In this document: positions 1 to 12,467 of the stretch, one piece after another
Numbering within the stretch: the first letter of the stretch is position 1
Layout: each line of letters opens with the position of its first letter
From: Terfezia claveryi
Taxonomy: Eukaryota > Ascomycota > Pezizomycetes > Pezizales > Pezizaceae
Reading direction: 5' to 3'
DNA length: 64,000 nucleotides
Assembly (NCBI GenBank): GCA_015179025.1
Contig: WHUX01000031.1
Location: 1-64,000, forward strand
The notes under the pieces: generated by a model
Told to the model about the DNA's origin: nothing
The model's input: only the letters and a program-made list of their open reading frames with translations
Database searches by the model: none
Made by a program: the position numbers and the translations under genes

Positions 1-154
1 GAATGCCTAATATGTCCCTCACCATTCATACCAGCGTGGGATATTCATTAGCATGCACCTTCCACCAGAATAGAGGGCATTTCTCATTCAGTGTTGTTAC
101 TGAATTTGCTAGGTATCTCTAGATTTCTGGTACATCCTTAGATTGGCTTGTAGT
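1..154. other. Left flank, no gene seen
   Basis: AT-rich sequence left of element A with no supported reading frame. Its last five bases, GTAGT (150-154), pair with GTGGT at 13042-13046 as the target duplication of element A, so it is continuous with the sequence right of 13042. Confidence 0.6.
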
Positions 155-727
155 TGTAATGACGGCTCTGGGGGCAAGGTGACCAAGGGGTACGCCGGGG
201 AAGTGGCAAGGGGCAATCGCACACGTAGGAGCGCTACGTATGTGATCTAGGGAGAGGCTAGGGTAAGACACATGTAGGAACGCTACGTGTGTGACCAGGG
301 GAAGACTGAGACGGGGGGCAAGGGCAAGAGGCAAGAGGCAAGAGAGGCAGAGGGCAAGGGACACGAGACACGTGGAGGCAGTTGCCACGTGTGTCAAGGG
401 AGGCAGCTGTACTGCAGAGTTGTTTGTTCGAGACAAGGATGTGCACTAGGGAGGTGCACAAGCGTTGGGGGAAGCAAGGTCCTGTATTGGGTATACAAGA
501 CGTTGGATGGGGATCCAATGACAGTACGAGGGATAGGCTCTATATATATATAACTCGGTCAGGGCAATGGGGAAATAAGCTTCCCTATCTCGGAAGCCAA
601 GGAAAAGGTAACGATAACAATAACTCATCACCTGTGATCGCAGGTGATAACAAAGACAATGACAACAATGGCAATGACCTGTCACCTGCGATTGCAGGTG
701 ATGACAACTGAACATACGGTTGTTACA
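155..727 (-). repeat. 3' LTR of element A
   Basis: Starts TGTAATG and ends GTTACA on the plus strand, matching 12468-13041. A purine-rich tract (the complement of 728-742, with AAAGGGGG) lies directly inside the LTR and is the likely polypurine tract that primes plus-strand synthesis. The LTR holds two copies of a 22-bp palindrome (627-648 and 681-702) and a low-complexity purine run around 300-365. Confidence 0.93.
627..702. repeat. Two copies of the LTR palindrome ATCACCTGCGA + reverse complement
   Basis: Copies at 627-648 and 681-702. The unmutated form is a perfect 22-bp palindrome, half-site ATCACCTGCGA followed by its reverse complement, best preserved at 12995-13016. The same module occurs in the unrelated LTR of element D (19101-19122 and 24525-24546). 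Its role is unknown; a dimeric-protein binding site or RNA hairpin is possible. Confidence 0.75.
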
Positions 728-867
728 CTATTCCCCCTTTAGGCTGGAGCTCCAGCGACTAGGAGGCCTGGGCATGATAACCGGCAAAATCAACACAGAA
801 GACAACAACAATGGTAGAAACAAGAACCCCAACTCCAAACAACAATAAGAATGCAAAAGGTCTGACA

Positions 868-2384
868 TCATTCAACTGGGCGAGGCTTCCTCGAGTATCG
901 TTGGTGGAACAGGGTGACCAAATCCTGCGCATTCTCCAAGTCCTCCACAGGTTGCCAGGTAGTCTCCTCATCCCCTAACCACTTGACCTTATACTGAACT
1001 CGTCCGTAGCGTTTTCTTGAGTCCAGTACATCCTCAACCTCCCACTCATCTTTACCTGCAATCACCACTGAAGGAGGTGGGGGGTGCTTTTGCCTGGGAA
1101 GGGGATCGTCGGCGGCTGGCTCGATCTCCGAGACATGAATGACCGGATGGCCCTTGATATCCTTGGGAAACCTCAGCCGATAAGCATGAGTGCCCACAGC
1201 TGCTAACACCTCATAGGGGCCTAGGAACTTGTGATCCAGCTTGCGAGATGGCCGTTCCATTCGGAAGTGCCTGCTGGAGAGCCACACCTTATCTCCTAGC
1301 TGATACCTGGGGGCTGGCAACCGTAATCCGTTGGCATACTCCGCTTGCCTGGCTAAAGCATATACCAGTTCGGCCCTTAGGGTGGAGTGCAACTTAGCAA
1401 TCTCTGTAGCGAACTCCTTAGGTGGGGTGTTCTCCCTAGCCTTTTCCAGGGGTGCTAGAGAGTCCACCAAATAAGGGTGCCAGCCATAATTGGCTAGGAA
1501 CGGGGAGGTTTTTAGAGTCTCCGAGAAATGGTTGTTAGCGGCGAACTCACAGGTTACTAGCAGCGAAACCCAGTTGTTTTGCTGGTAATTGACGTATGCT
1601 CTCAGGTACTGCTCCATGATCGCATTCATTCGCTCGGACTGACCATCTGTTTGGGGGTGATATACCATGGAGAGGTGTACGTTGATTCCTAGAAGCTCGC
1701 AGAATACCTTCCAGAAGTCCGAGACGAATTGGGGGCCGCGGTCCGAGACAACTGACTTGGGGAGACCATGGTAGCGGAATACATGGTTGAGGTAGAGGCC
1801 GGCGAGGTCCCGGGCCGAACAGGTATCATGGGAAGGTATAACATGCCTCATTTTGGTCAATCAGTCTACTACTATCAGAATAGCATTAAACCCCGAATCC
1901 TCCGGCAACCCAGTCACAAAGTCCATGGTTAGGTGTTGCAAAGGTTGGTCTGGGATCTCCAGGGGCTTCAGGGTCCCATAAGGAGCATGACGGGTAGGCT
2001 TAGCATGCTTGCAAACATGGCAGTTCCATATGTACCGCTCTACCTCCTTCCGTTGGTCAATCCACGTATATTGCCTAGCTAGCAGCTCTAACGTTTTAGC
2101 TACCTCAGGATGACCCGCAGCCAGGGTATCATGGTGTTCCTTTATCAGCTGCAACCGCAGCTCCCCTTCAGGTATATAGAGCTGATCTAGGTAGTATAGG
2201 AGGTCGTCCTGGGTGGTGCACTCGGCTAGGGAAATCTTGGTGTGACGGCGCTGTCCAGACTCCACTGCGGCGATTATATCCTTAACTAGGTCATCCTCCA
2301 CATATGCCCGTCGTATCCGCAGAAGGAGATCTGCTCCGGGGTTCGCTTCAGCTTTAGCATCAGCCTCAGCAAGGCTATTGGCCG
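868..2384 (-). pseudogene. Element A pol, 3' half: integrase and chromodomain
   Basis: Downstream half of the pol polyprotein. The integrase shows the HHCC zinc finger (HHDTLAAGH ... CHVCKHAK), then catalytic acidic positions in LTMDFVTGLP, SDRGPQFVSDFW and QTDGQSERMNAI. The C-terminus is a chromodomain (DEWEVEDVLDSRKRYG ... YKVKWLGDEETTW) that in this family targets integration to modified chromatin. One in-frame TGA at 1861-1863 replaces the Arg of the VVDRLTK motif, a CGA-to-TGA change. The 5' continuation lies beyond element C, starting at 8994, with the 5-bp duplication GGCCG at both junctions. The native stop is at 868. Confidence 0.93.
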
Positions 2385-3166
2385 TGTAATGAACCCTAAT
2401 GCGAGCTACCAGTAATACGAAGGGCGGGACTTGTGAGGATGTGAGGTACGTTGCGAATAGTTAGGGATCCTGGGATTAAGCGGGAGATAGTAAAGGTTCA
2501 AGTACTGGAGAAGAGCAGGATTGACAAGATCGAGTAGGTGTACGTATTCGAAGGTCAGAGGGGACTTGGGCGAGACCAAGGCCGAACAAGTAGGCATAAA
2601 CAAGGTCAAGACTAGGAACGTGAAAGTCTGAGCTACGCTCGAGAGATAGAAGATCAATATATTGTGAACAACTAGGTACAGTAGAGTGAACAAGTTGTTG
2701 TATGAAGAAGAAGAGAGAAGGAAAATAGACAGGAGAAACTAGTTCCTTTTATAGGAATCCAGTATCGTTCAAGACTTATAATTCTCGTTAGAAATCCTAG
2801 GTTACAAAGCATAAAGAATGAACTAGAAGATTCGTACGTGAACTAGAAAACCATAGAGTTCCGACAAAATATTCTATTTCTCACGATATGAATCTACTAG
2901 AAGGTTCTAGTAGATTCCCGAATAAGCGAGTACCTAATCTGGACTTACGGGATGTGGTCGGTTGTCATGCAGGTCAGGGCTGGGGTCGGGGTCCGAGTTA
3001 CTGGAATTGGAATAGCAACCAAAGGGCCAGCAATAGCACGGTAAACTCGTGCTGAGTCAGGATCATGTTGAGCCGCAAGTATATATGAGTTGGCAAGTGC
3101 GTAGGTTGCCAATACAAAACAGGGGCCAGAGGTTCTTGAGACAAGGGTAAGGGTTGGTTCATAATA
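2385..3166 (-). repeat. 3' LTR of element C
   Basis: Starts TGTAATGAACC and ends GGTTCATAATA, short terminal inverted repeats typical of an LTR. The sequence just inside (complement of 3167-3185) is purine-rich, AGAGGAGGGCC, a likely polypurine tract. A minus-strand open frame of about 95 residues in this LTR (2406-2693) recurs in the other copy; it is part of the repeat and not a separate gene. Confidence 0.94.
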
Positions 3167-3260
3167 GTAGGCCCTCCTCTGAAGACGAGCTCCTGCGAGT
3201 CATGGTCGAGTTCTACATCATCTGGAACGATAAAGGGATTATGACGAGTTCCGAGTCCAC

Positions 3261-6200
3261 TCATTTTGGTAGAGTGCGGGGTCGAGGTTTAGATGGGTAC
3301 GAAGCGTGGAATTTTTTCACAGCGCTAGGTGCATTCAAAAACAGGTCAGCAGGTTCCTAAGTAAGCTCGTCATATCCTATCCAATGAGCAAGGTATTCAA
3401 GCGTACGTCTACAAATACGGGAGTCAACAATCTCGTCGATTTCCCACTCAGGTTCGTCTTCAATAATAATCGGAGGGGGTGGAGGTTGAGTTTATCCTGG
3501 TAAGGGGTCGGTTGATGCAGGTTCGAGGAGAGAGATATGGAAGACGGGGTGAATTTTTATGGAAGTAGGAAGGTCGAGCTTATAAGCATGGGAGAAAATC
3601 TTCTGGATGATTCGAAATTTACCAAGCTTTTTAAAATCTAGCTTAGTAGAGGGACGAGTTGTTTTAATGTGTTGGCGTAGTAGCCATACTTCATCGCCGA
3701 TTTCTAGCTTGGGAGGTGGGATTCGAGATTTATTGGCTTGTTCGGAATAAGTTGCTTGGGCCCAAATCATTTCAGATCTAAGGTGGGCATGGAGTTCCGA
3801 AAGGCGATCGGCAAAATCCTTGATGACAGAAGGCGCTGGAAGTTTCTTTGCAGGGTTTGGATTAATCTGGTAGCGAAGATTTTCTCCATACATAGCCTGG
3901 AATGGCGTAATTCCAAGGGTAGCAGACAGGGTATTATTATATGAGAATTCTGCCATCGTGATTAATTCGGACCAGTTATCTTGTTGATAGTTGCAGTAGG
4001 CATGTAAGTATTGTTCTGCAATTGCATTGATCCTTTCGGTTTGGCTATCTGTTTGGGGGTAGAAAGCAGTAGAAACTTTTTGTCGAATTCCTACTAGAGA
4101 CATGAGGGAGTGGGTGAATTCAGAGACAAATTGGGTACCTCGATCGGCAACAATAGAGTCAGGGATTCCGTGGAGACGGAATATATTGTCAAAGAAAAGC
4201 TTTGCAATTTGCTTGGAGTTGACATCTATTGTTGTTGGGATATATTGAGCCATTTTTGAGAGTCGGTCAACTACTACGAGTAAAGCATCAAATCCATTAG
4301 AGGTAGGGAGCCCTGTAACAAGGTCGAGAGAAACAGATGACCATTTTTTAAATGGTACTTGAAGGGGTTTTAGAAGACTATAAGGGGCATGGCGGGCAGG
4401 TTTAGTTCTGGTACAGGTATCATAATTTCGGAGGTATTGTGCAATAGTTTGGCGCATTTTTGGCCACCAATAATCTCGTGATATAAGTTCATATGTAGCT
4501 GCTCGACCAGGGTGTCTTGCAGCGGGGTGATCATGGCAGTTTCGAAGGATGCGGAGGTGAATTTCGGGGGAGTTAGGAAGATAAACAAGAACATTAACCA
4601 AGATAAGTCCATCAGAGATTTTACATTCTGATAAAGGGACTAGTGCATGTTTCTTGATATTAGTTTCAAGAGCGTGAATTATTTCGAGAGCAAGTTTATC
4701 GGTTTTCAAGGTGACTCGAATATCCTCGTTATTGGTGATAAAAGCAGCAGAAAGGGAGAATTTTTCGGTGGGTATTAAAGCTTGCGTAGGACGGCCACAT
4801 TCATCTCCTTCTTCAGGAAGATCTCTAGATCGTCTAGTCAATGCATCAGCCTTAGCATTCTGGTTTCCTGGTCAAAAAATAATCTTAAAGTCATATTGGG
4901 CTAATTCTTGAGCCCATCTAGCTTGTCGGCGAGAGAGGAGTGCCTTAGTTGTAAAGGTCTGGAGGTTATGGTGGTCCGTGATTATCGTGAAAGGTCGTGG
5001 GAGTTGGTGCAGATATATATGCCATTTTTCAAGAGCTAAAATAATGGCAAGAAGTTCCTTATCAATGATTCCATAGTTACATTCAGCTGGTGACATTTTT
5101 TCGGAGATAAATGCAACTGGGTGAAGAACGAGTTTCCCATTCTCTAAATGTTTTTGGGAGAGAATATCCGAAGTAACATAATCTGAAGCATTTGTCTCGA
5201 TAATAGTTTCGAGGTCCAGATTGAAGTGTCGAAGTATAGGGGCGGAAGTAAAGGCTTGTTTGAGGAGTTCAAAGACTTCCTCAAATGAGGAATCCCAGAG
5301 AAAAGGTATGTCTTTCCGGAGTAGGTTGAAGAGGGGTTGACATAAGTAAGAATACTTATTCATGAACCGTCGGTAAAAGTTAGCGAATCCGAGGAAGCAT
5401 TGTATGTCCCTAACAAATTTTGGGGTTTCCCAGTTAAGGACTACATTAACCTTTTCGGGGTCCATTTCAAGGCCATGTTCGGAGATAATAAAACCAAGAA
5501 ATGTAGTCTTATTAACAGAGAATTCACATTTTTCGGGTTTAATGAATAGCCCAGCCTCTTTCAGCTTTTGTAGGACTTTTCGAACTTGTTCTTTGTGTTC
5601 TTTCCAAGTTTTCAAGTAGATCAAGATATCATTAATATAGCAGATACAAAACATATCAAGGTATTCTTGTAGAGTGTCATTCATAAACCTTTGGGCAGTT
5701 GCAGGTGCGTTAGTTAACCCGAAAGGCATAACAAGGAACTCAAATAATCCGTAGCGAGTTCTGAAGGCTGTTTTCTACTCATCACCTTCCTTGATTCGAA
5801 TTTGATTAAAGCAAGTACAGAGGTCAAGTCGAGTAAAATATTTACAGCCTCGAATTTGGTTCAGAGTTTCTTCGATTCTGGGTAGAGGGTTATGATCTTT
5901 GATTGTAATATCATTCAAAGCACGGTAGTCGACATAGAGGCGGAGGGAACCATCCTTTTTCTTTACAAAAAGGATTGGGGAGGCAGCTGATGAGGAGCTT
6001 GCTCGGATAAAGGATTTGGAGAGATTTTCATCAATCCATTTCCTAACTTCCATTAGTTCAGCATTGGACATGGAGTACATTCGGCCGAATGGAGGTTTAG
6101 CTCCATCTTGTAAAGGAATTGCGTGGTCAACATAACGGTGAGGGGGCAAGATTCGGGCTTCTTTTTCAGAGAAAAGAGATAGGTATTCATGGTATTCGGG

Positions 6201-6991
6201 AGGGATAAGTTTGGCAGCAGACTCGCCATTATCATCATCATCTTCTGGGAGGCATAGATGGCTGCAATACATAGTTTGGCTTTAGGATCCTTAATACCTA
6301 CTCGGAAGTCAGCTCGTGAAATGATTGAGATTCGGAGGTTATCGGAGGTTTCTGTTGTCTTTTTTGGATTTCGTATAGGGAGACAGTGTGCATGACAATA
6401 TTCAGAGGTAAAGGCAATGGTATTGTGAGTCCAGTTGATCGTAAGGTTATGACCTTTGAGCCATGATTTTCCAACAATCATATTCCAACCAGCTAGCTTA
6501 GTTACATGGAAGGTAAGTTCTTCCATATGTTGGTCTATAGTTAGCTTCAAGGTACAAGTATGGGTTATTTGTCCTACAAGAGAACGTTTTCCATCTGCAA
6601 GTACAAGGTCTTCAGGCTTAGGTTTCAAGTCAAGAGGCAAGTTCAGGTTCAAGGCATAATCAAGGTCGATAAACTGGGAGCTAGCTCCCGAGTCTACCAT
6701 GCAGGTTCCAGAAAGGTTTTCATTGACAAGGCATGATAAAATAAGTGGATCATCAGACCCCAAATCATGAATAACAGATAGTGCAGAAATAACTAAAGCA
6801 GAAGCAAGGCGACATCGATAAGCAAGTCGTTGATGAGACTTGCGAGAAACCACAGGTAAAACATATCCAGTTCCTTCAAGATAAATTTCCTCCAAAGCAG
6901 AAAACGAATTAGAACTAACAAAAGAAACAAGATCATGAGAGATGGCACCAGGATGCATCCTGGCGCTCTTTGAACTGCCATCGTTATTCAA
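3261..6991 (-). pseudogene. Element C pol: protease, RT, RNase H, integrase, chromodomain
   Basis: From the 5' end: aspartic protease around 6650-6700 (GTCMVDSGASSQFID), RT around 5775-6150 and 5600-5730 (FVKKKDGSLRLYVDYRALN, CYINDILIYLK at the YxDD position), RNase H (ETNASDYVTSDILSQ), integrase HHCC and DDE at about 3900-4560 ([35 protein letters not shown]), then a chromodomain at about 3300-3430 (PEWEIDEIVDS). Breaks: frameshift near 6250; TAG at 5775-5777 (Trp of DEWKTAF); TGA at 4872-4874 (Arg); TAA at 3492-3494 (Gln); TAG inside the chromodomain (Trp). RT reads YIND where YLDD or YVDD is usual. Natural stop at 3261-3263. Confidence 0.93.
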
Positions 6992-6999
6992 AGAGTGCT

Positions 7000-8175
7000 C
7001 TAGTTTTTTGGAACCTCGAAGAGGGTCTGAGGTCCAGGAGTAGTAGTAGTATCGAGAGGGGGTAGAGCAGTGCTAGCAGTAGCTAGTTTTTTGTTTTTAG
7101 CAGAAACGGGGCAGTTTGTAGCCCAATGACCAGCATTTCCGCAATACATGCAGAGTCCATTTTCTCGATGATGCTTGCGGATATCATCAGTAAGGAGACC
7201 TCTTTTTCGAGAAGCTGAGAGGTCCATTGGTCCCGGAGTAGTTCCAACTGAAGTAGAAGGAACAGGAGGTCGAGAGGCTGAAGTGGGAGTTTGGTGACTA
7301 GGGCCTGTAGTCTTAGGAGGGTTCTGGTTCCACATCTTAGCCCTATTATCTAACTTAATGCAAAGTTGGACAAATTCATCAAAGTCCTCAGGAGGTGTGG
7401 CTTGATACGAGAGTGCGATCCTTAGTGCTTGATTTGCTCCATTCGTGAAGAAGGAGATTTTGGTTCAGTGGTCCAGACTAAGGGCAGCAGCATATGTCGC
7501 GAATTCAGCATGGTAAGTGGAGCAGTCTTTATTTCCTTGTTTGAGAGCAAGGAGTTATCGTTCTGCAGTAGCACGTGCATCAGGGTCATCGTATGCGTTC
7601 TTTAATACTGTTGCGAATTCTTCATATGAATCGAAGTCGATTAATCTAGTAGTTCGATAAAGATGAGGCTCAAACCAGTTAGCTGCAGACCCTGTTAAAT
7701 AAGATGCTGCATAGGCGATTTTCGCAGCTTCATTATTATATCGTGTAGGGTCAGATGAGAATACTAATAAGAGTTTGATCATAAATCTAGTGAACTTAGA
7801 TATAGTACCATCAAAGTTCTCTGGTTCATGGAGTTTTGAAGCTCGAGAGGATATTGATGTGGAAGTAGAGCCTGGAATTAAACTAGAAGCCGTAATTCCA
7901 TATTCGTACCCCCTATTATAATAGTGCCAGCAACATTCTGTAGTTGTAGAAGTACCCGTAGCTGGGATATCGAAATTAGTGGGAACTCCTCGTCCTGATC
8001 GTATACCTGCACCAAATGCTCCATGGATCCAGGAATAGGAGGAAGTTGGGGTTCCTGTTGGAAGGCTAGGAAAGACAGAAGGGGGTGCTGGAGGAGTGTC
8101 GCAGAGAATTGATGCTAAAGCACGCCATTGATCATTGTCAGATGGTGGTACCTGCTGTTGTTGCTGTAAAGACAT
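7000..8175 (-). pseudogene. Element C gag with CCHC zinc knuckle
   Basis: Begins at ATG 8175 with a Gln-rich start (MSLQQQQQ) and runs in one frame to 7000, with stops at 7555-7557 (TAA for CAA) and near 7445-7460 (TGA for TGG). The capsid region includes LTGSAANWFEPHL; the nucleocapsid shows CMYCGNAGHWATNCP, a complete C-X2-C-X4-H-X4-C knuckle that packages RNA. The pol frame is offset from gag, so translation would have needed a frameshift or the offset is mutational. Confidence 0.9.
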
Positions 8176-8211
8176 TTTTGCGTAGTGGAGACTATAAGGT
8201 ACGCAACAAAG

Positions 8212-8993
8212 TGTAATGAACCCTAATCCGAGCTACCAGTAATACGAAGGGCGGGACTTATGAGGATGTAAGGTACGTTGCAAATAGTTAGGGATCCTAG
8301 GATTAAGCGGGAGATAGTAAAGGTTCAAGTACTGGAGAAGAGTAGGATTGACAAGATCGAGTAGGTGTACGTATTTGAAGGTCAGAGGGGACTTGGGCGA
8401 GACCAAGGCCGAACGAGTAGGCATAAACAAGGTCAAGACTAGGAACGTGAAAGTCTGAGCTACACTCGAGAGATAGAAGATCGATATATTGTGAACAACT
8501 AGGTACAGTAGAGTGAACAAGTTGTTGCGTGAAGAAGAAGAGAGAAGGAAAATAGACAGGAGAAACTGGTTCCTTTTATAGGAATCCAGTATCGTTCAAG
8601 ACTTATAATTCTCGTTAGAAATCCTAGGTTACAAAGTATAAAGAATGAACTAGAAGATTCGTACGTGAACTAGAAAACTATAGAGTTCCGACAAAATATT
8701 CTATTTCTTACGATATGAATCTACTAGAAGGTTCTAGTAGATTCCCGAATAAGCGAGTACCTAATCTGAACTTCCGGGATGCGGTCGGTTGTCATGCAGG
8801 TCAGGGATGGGGTCGGGGTCCGAGTTACTGGAATTGGAATAGCAACCAAAGGGCCAGCAATAGTACGGTAAACTCGTGCTGAGTCAGGATCATGTTGAGC
8901 CGCAAGTATATATGAGTTGGCAAGTGCGTAGGTTGCCAATACAAAACAAGGGCCGGAGGTTCTTGAGACAAGGGTAAGGGTTGGTTCATAACA
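8212..8993 (-). repeat. 5' LTR of element C
   Basis: 782 bp, same ends as 2385-3166 (TGTAATGAACC ... GGTTCATAACA). The 36-bp leader between it and the gag ATG (8176-8211) begins CTTTGTTGCGTACC on the minus strand. It lacks the TGG that starts a conventional tRNA primer-binding site, and element D has a similar GTTGCGT at the same place. Confidence 0.94.
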
Positions 8994-8998
8994 GGCCG

Positions 8999-11224
8999 CC
9001 AGGTCGAGATTTTTAGGTCTCAGTACCACCTGATTTTGGTACTTCAGCCTTTCATCCCCCTCTTTAGGGAGATCTCCTGATCTCCTGGTCAGTGCGTCCG
9101 GCTTACCCCCAGCTTTTCCAGGCCGATACTTGATCTTAAAGTTGAATCGAGATAAGAACTTTGACCACCTAGCCTGCCGTTGGTTCAGCAGCTTAGTGGT
9201 GGTGAAGTACTTAAGATTCTTATGATCGGATAGCACCTCGATGATCCCCTTGGCTGACTCTAGGTGTGGCCTCCACTCCTCGAATGCTCGCACAATGGCC
9301 ATTAACTCCTTATCATAGATTTCATAATTACACTTCACCGGGGAGTGCTTTTTTGAGAAGTATGCCACTGGGTGGAGGATGCCGTTACCGTCGTTCTGGG
9401 ACAGGATTCCTGCCGAGACATAGTCGGAGGCATCGGTTTCGATGACACACTCCTGTTCAGGGTTGAAATGGGCCAGGATCGGTGCTGAGCAGAAAGCTTC
9501 CTTGAGGTTCTGGAAGGCGGATTGGGCTTCTGGATTCCAGTGGAAGGCCCTTTTCGTCAGGTGTGAACCAGCTTCTACCTTCGTTTTCGTCAGGGCCGTC
9601 ATGAGTGCCGCGATGCTTAAGTAACCCATGATAAATCGGCGGTAGAATTTAGCAAATCCTAGGAAGGCTTGCACATCCTTCAAATTGGCTGGGGTTTCCC
9701 ACTCTTGGATTGCAGCAACTTTGGCGGGGTCCATCCTAATACCTTCCGTGGTTATGATCAAGCCCAGGTATTTCACTTCTTGGACATGGAATTCACATTT
9801 TTCAGGCTTAAGGTATAGCCTAGCCTGCTCCAGCTTCTCCAAGACTTGCCTGACATGGATTTTGTGCTCTGCCAGAGTATCTGAATAGATCAAGATATCG
9901 TCGAGATAAGCCGTGTAGAACACATCTAGGAAGTCTCACAGAGTGTCGTTAATAAAGTGTTGGAAAGAGGCCGGGGCATTGGTTAAGCCGAAGGGCATGA
10001 CGTTGTACTCGAAGTGGCTGTAACGTGTCCGGAAGGCAGTTTTCTACTCCTCTCCCTCAGCGATCTGTACCAGGTTGTACGCCCATCTCAAGTCCAATTT
10101 GGTGAACCATTTTGCCTTGGAAAGCATGACTAATGTCTCCTGGATTAGAGGTAGGGGGTACCTGTTTTTGACCGTTATCTCGTTCAGGCCACGATAATCA
10201 ACACACAACTGAAGAGAGCCGTCCGATTTCTTCACGAACAGTACAGGAGCACCCGCCGGGGAAGAGCTGTGCCGAATGAAGCTCTTATTCAAGTTTTCCT
10301 CCAGGTACTTTTTCAGGGCCTCCAATTCCACTCGAGACATTCCATAGAGGGAGCCATAAGGGGGAGTTTTTCCTTCAACCAGCGGGATTGTATGGTTGTA
10401 TGGTCGATGGGGGGCAAGCTTTTCCGCGGCCTTCTCTGAGAACAAATCAATAAACTCATGGTACTCATCCGGAACCAAAGATTTCCACTCCTCCTTGGAC
10501 CTGGTCTTGTTAATTTCCAGATTGATCTCATAAATTGAGAGGGTATGCGCCTTGAGCTTATGCCTCCTGGTGAGATGAGCGAAGGCTCCTGCTCCAATAA
10601 AGTTCATATTCAGGGGTTTTGCGGGGGTGGGGATATCGGGGAGACTGGGGGAACAGGGGTAACCAGGGAAACTAGGGAAACAGAGGGAATGGTAGCATAG
10701 ATGTATGCAGGCGGGAGTACCACCTGAGTCGGGTGGATTATTGGGGGTGGCAATGCACACAGCCCAGTGACAGTGGTTTTTGGATCTCCACAGTGTTTTT
10801 TGCAATAAGGGCTGTTGAATCGCAGGGTGTAAGAGCCGAAGCTGACTGATACATGGTGCATCCTAAGCCAGGGGATCCCAAGGACAATTGGATACTTTAG
10901 CTTGGTTACGAACATTGGGAGATCTTCCGAGTGATCACCCATGGCCCTGGGTAGGCATGCGAGGTCGGTAAACACTCCAGAAGAGATAGGACGGCCATCA
11001 ATGACATCAAGAAGGCGGGGGGTTTTTAGCTTGGAGGTTGGTATAGAGTTTCTACTGACGAAGGTCTGGTCAATAAATACTATTGCTGAAGCACCACAAT
11101 CTATGAGAGCTGATGTAACTACTGTTTTATCATTGAACTTGACAGTTATAGGTACAACGAAGTGCTCGCCAAACAGGTGAGACACATCAACAGACATAGA
11201 TGTAGGCAAAGAAAACGCAGACAA
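8999..11224 (-). pseudogene. Element A pol, 5' half: protease, RT, RNase H
   Basis: Starts at ATG 11224 (MSAFSLPTSMSV). Protease signature ALIDCGASAIVFID has the D-C-G triad seen in related fungal gypsy proteases. RT follows with [18 protein letters not shown] and the catalytic [10 protein letters not shown] near 9900; RNase H with [11 protein letters not shown] near 9410-9440; then the RNase H-integrase linker ([19 protein letters not shown]) up to the element C junction at 8999. A frameshift lies at about 10610-10800; in-frame stops are TAG at 10044-10046 (Trp) and TGA at 9935-9937 (Arg). The open frame reading on into the LTR down to 8724 is an artefact of the insertion. Confidence 0.92.
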
Positions 11225-11265
11225 AGATAAATGACCCTGGGCAGGTCCCTTGCTAGTGTCAGTAA

Positions 11266-12431
11266 CTAGGCAAGGGACTCCCCTTTTCCCGACTCTTCAC
11301 CAGCTTCTTCGATCCGTGATTCGGATATAGCGTAGATGGCGAGGGAGCGATTCTTTCGAAGGGGGCAAGCCGCAATGAAGTGGTCGGCCTTCCCACAGGC
11401 TATGCATAGCCCATTATTCCGGCGGCGTTCCCTCTCTTCTTGGGTCAGGCAGGGTCTGCCTGATGATAAATCCATGGGGGTGGGCCCTCCTGCCACCAAC
11501 GATGGGTATGCTGGTTGATTGGTGAGGGCAGGGGCCTGAGCTGCTTTGGTGGCATGGTGTTACTGGGGTGGTGGTAGACGGGGTGCTGGCCTGAATTGGG
11601 GGCGGTTGCAGAGCCGGGACATCCACTGTTCTACCCGGGAGGCCTGGTCGATCAACTCCTCAATAGTATCAACTGCGGGGAGGGTAACCATGGCTTGTTG
11701 GAGCTCATTGCTAAGCCCCTCCTGGAATTGCTCGAACTTAGCCTAGTCGTTCCACCTTACCTCTGCGGCCAGCCTCGAGAACTCTGCGATGTAAGTAGAC
11801 AGCTCTGAGTTGCACTGTCTCAGTGCCCGTAGTGCTCGACTAGCCGTCCCCACTGCATCAGGATCTCCGAACGCCCGATCCAAGATAACAAACAAGGCTG
11901 AGACGTTGTCAAGCTTGATCCCTGTCTCGAGCATATACGGCTGGATTTGATCCGTGGCCTTGCCCTCCAACAGGGCAAGCACATAGGCCAGGCGGTGTTG
12001 TTCTGACGGAAACCTAACCGAATCCCCGCTCAACTTCAAGTTCACCGCATTTTTCCAGGCTCGTAGATGAGCCCTATCCCCATTGAACTTAGGGGGGTGG
12101 GGATACTTTCCGTTTTAGCAGTGGTGGTTGGTATAGGGATAGCCAGATTCGCCAGGGCGCGGCCGAGGTTTTGTACTGTGGTCCGTTCAGTGGCTAGGGC
12201 AAGGTTCACATGGTCGAGATCCGTCTGGAGGACCGTGATCTCTTCGTCGGCGGATCTCAGCTTTCGTTCGGCCACGGCCAGGCTGTTGCCGAGTTCGGCC
12301 CCGATAGCATCCATGGCCTCAAAGATGTCGAGGATCTTTCAATGATAGGCATTCAATTCGTTCGGGCCTGAGGGTATAGGGGAGTTCCTCCAGGTTTGAA
12401 ACCTGACAGCAGGTGGAGGGGTTCCAGACAT
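11266..12431 (-). pseudogene. Element A gag with coiled coil and zinc knuckle
   Basis: The likely start is ATG 12431 (MSGTPPPAVRFQTW). A heptad-rich segment (VAERKLRSADEEITVL) suggests a coiled coil, followed by the gypsy capsid region (HRLAYVLALLEGKA) and the knuckle CIACGKADHFIAACP near 11370-11415. Breaks: TGA near 12339, a one-base shift in a C-run near 12090, TAG at 11743-11745. The closest relative in the window is the gag of element B. Confidence 0.88.
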
Positions 12432-12467
12432 GACAGCGTACCAGTTGGTCGAGAAGATCCAACATAG

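Larger units (their letters stand above)
2385..8993 (-). mobile_element. Element C: Ty3/gypsy chromovirus nested in element A
   Basis: Two 782-bp LTRs of exactly equal length (2385-3166 and 8212-8993) flank gag and pol on the minus strand. A perfect 5-bp target duplication GGCCG sits at 2380-2384 and 8994-8998, inside the pol of element A. Total 6609 bp. Internal genes are broken by RIP-type stops and at least one frameshift. It belongs to a different family from A: LTR and protein sequences are clearly distinct. Confidence 0.96.

Noticed and set aside
2406..2693. 95-residue minus-strand open frame, repeated at 8233-8520
   Set aside because: It lies wholly within the LTR of element C and is preserved only because the two LTRs are copies.
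8724..8998. Continuation of element A pol past 8999 into an open frame ending at 8724
   Set aside because: The last part lies in the LTR of element C and is an insertion artefact; the true continuation is at 2379.
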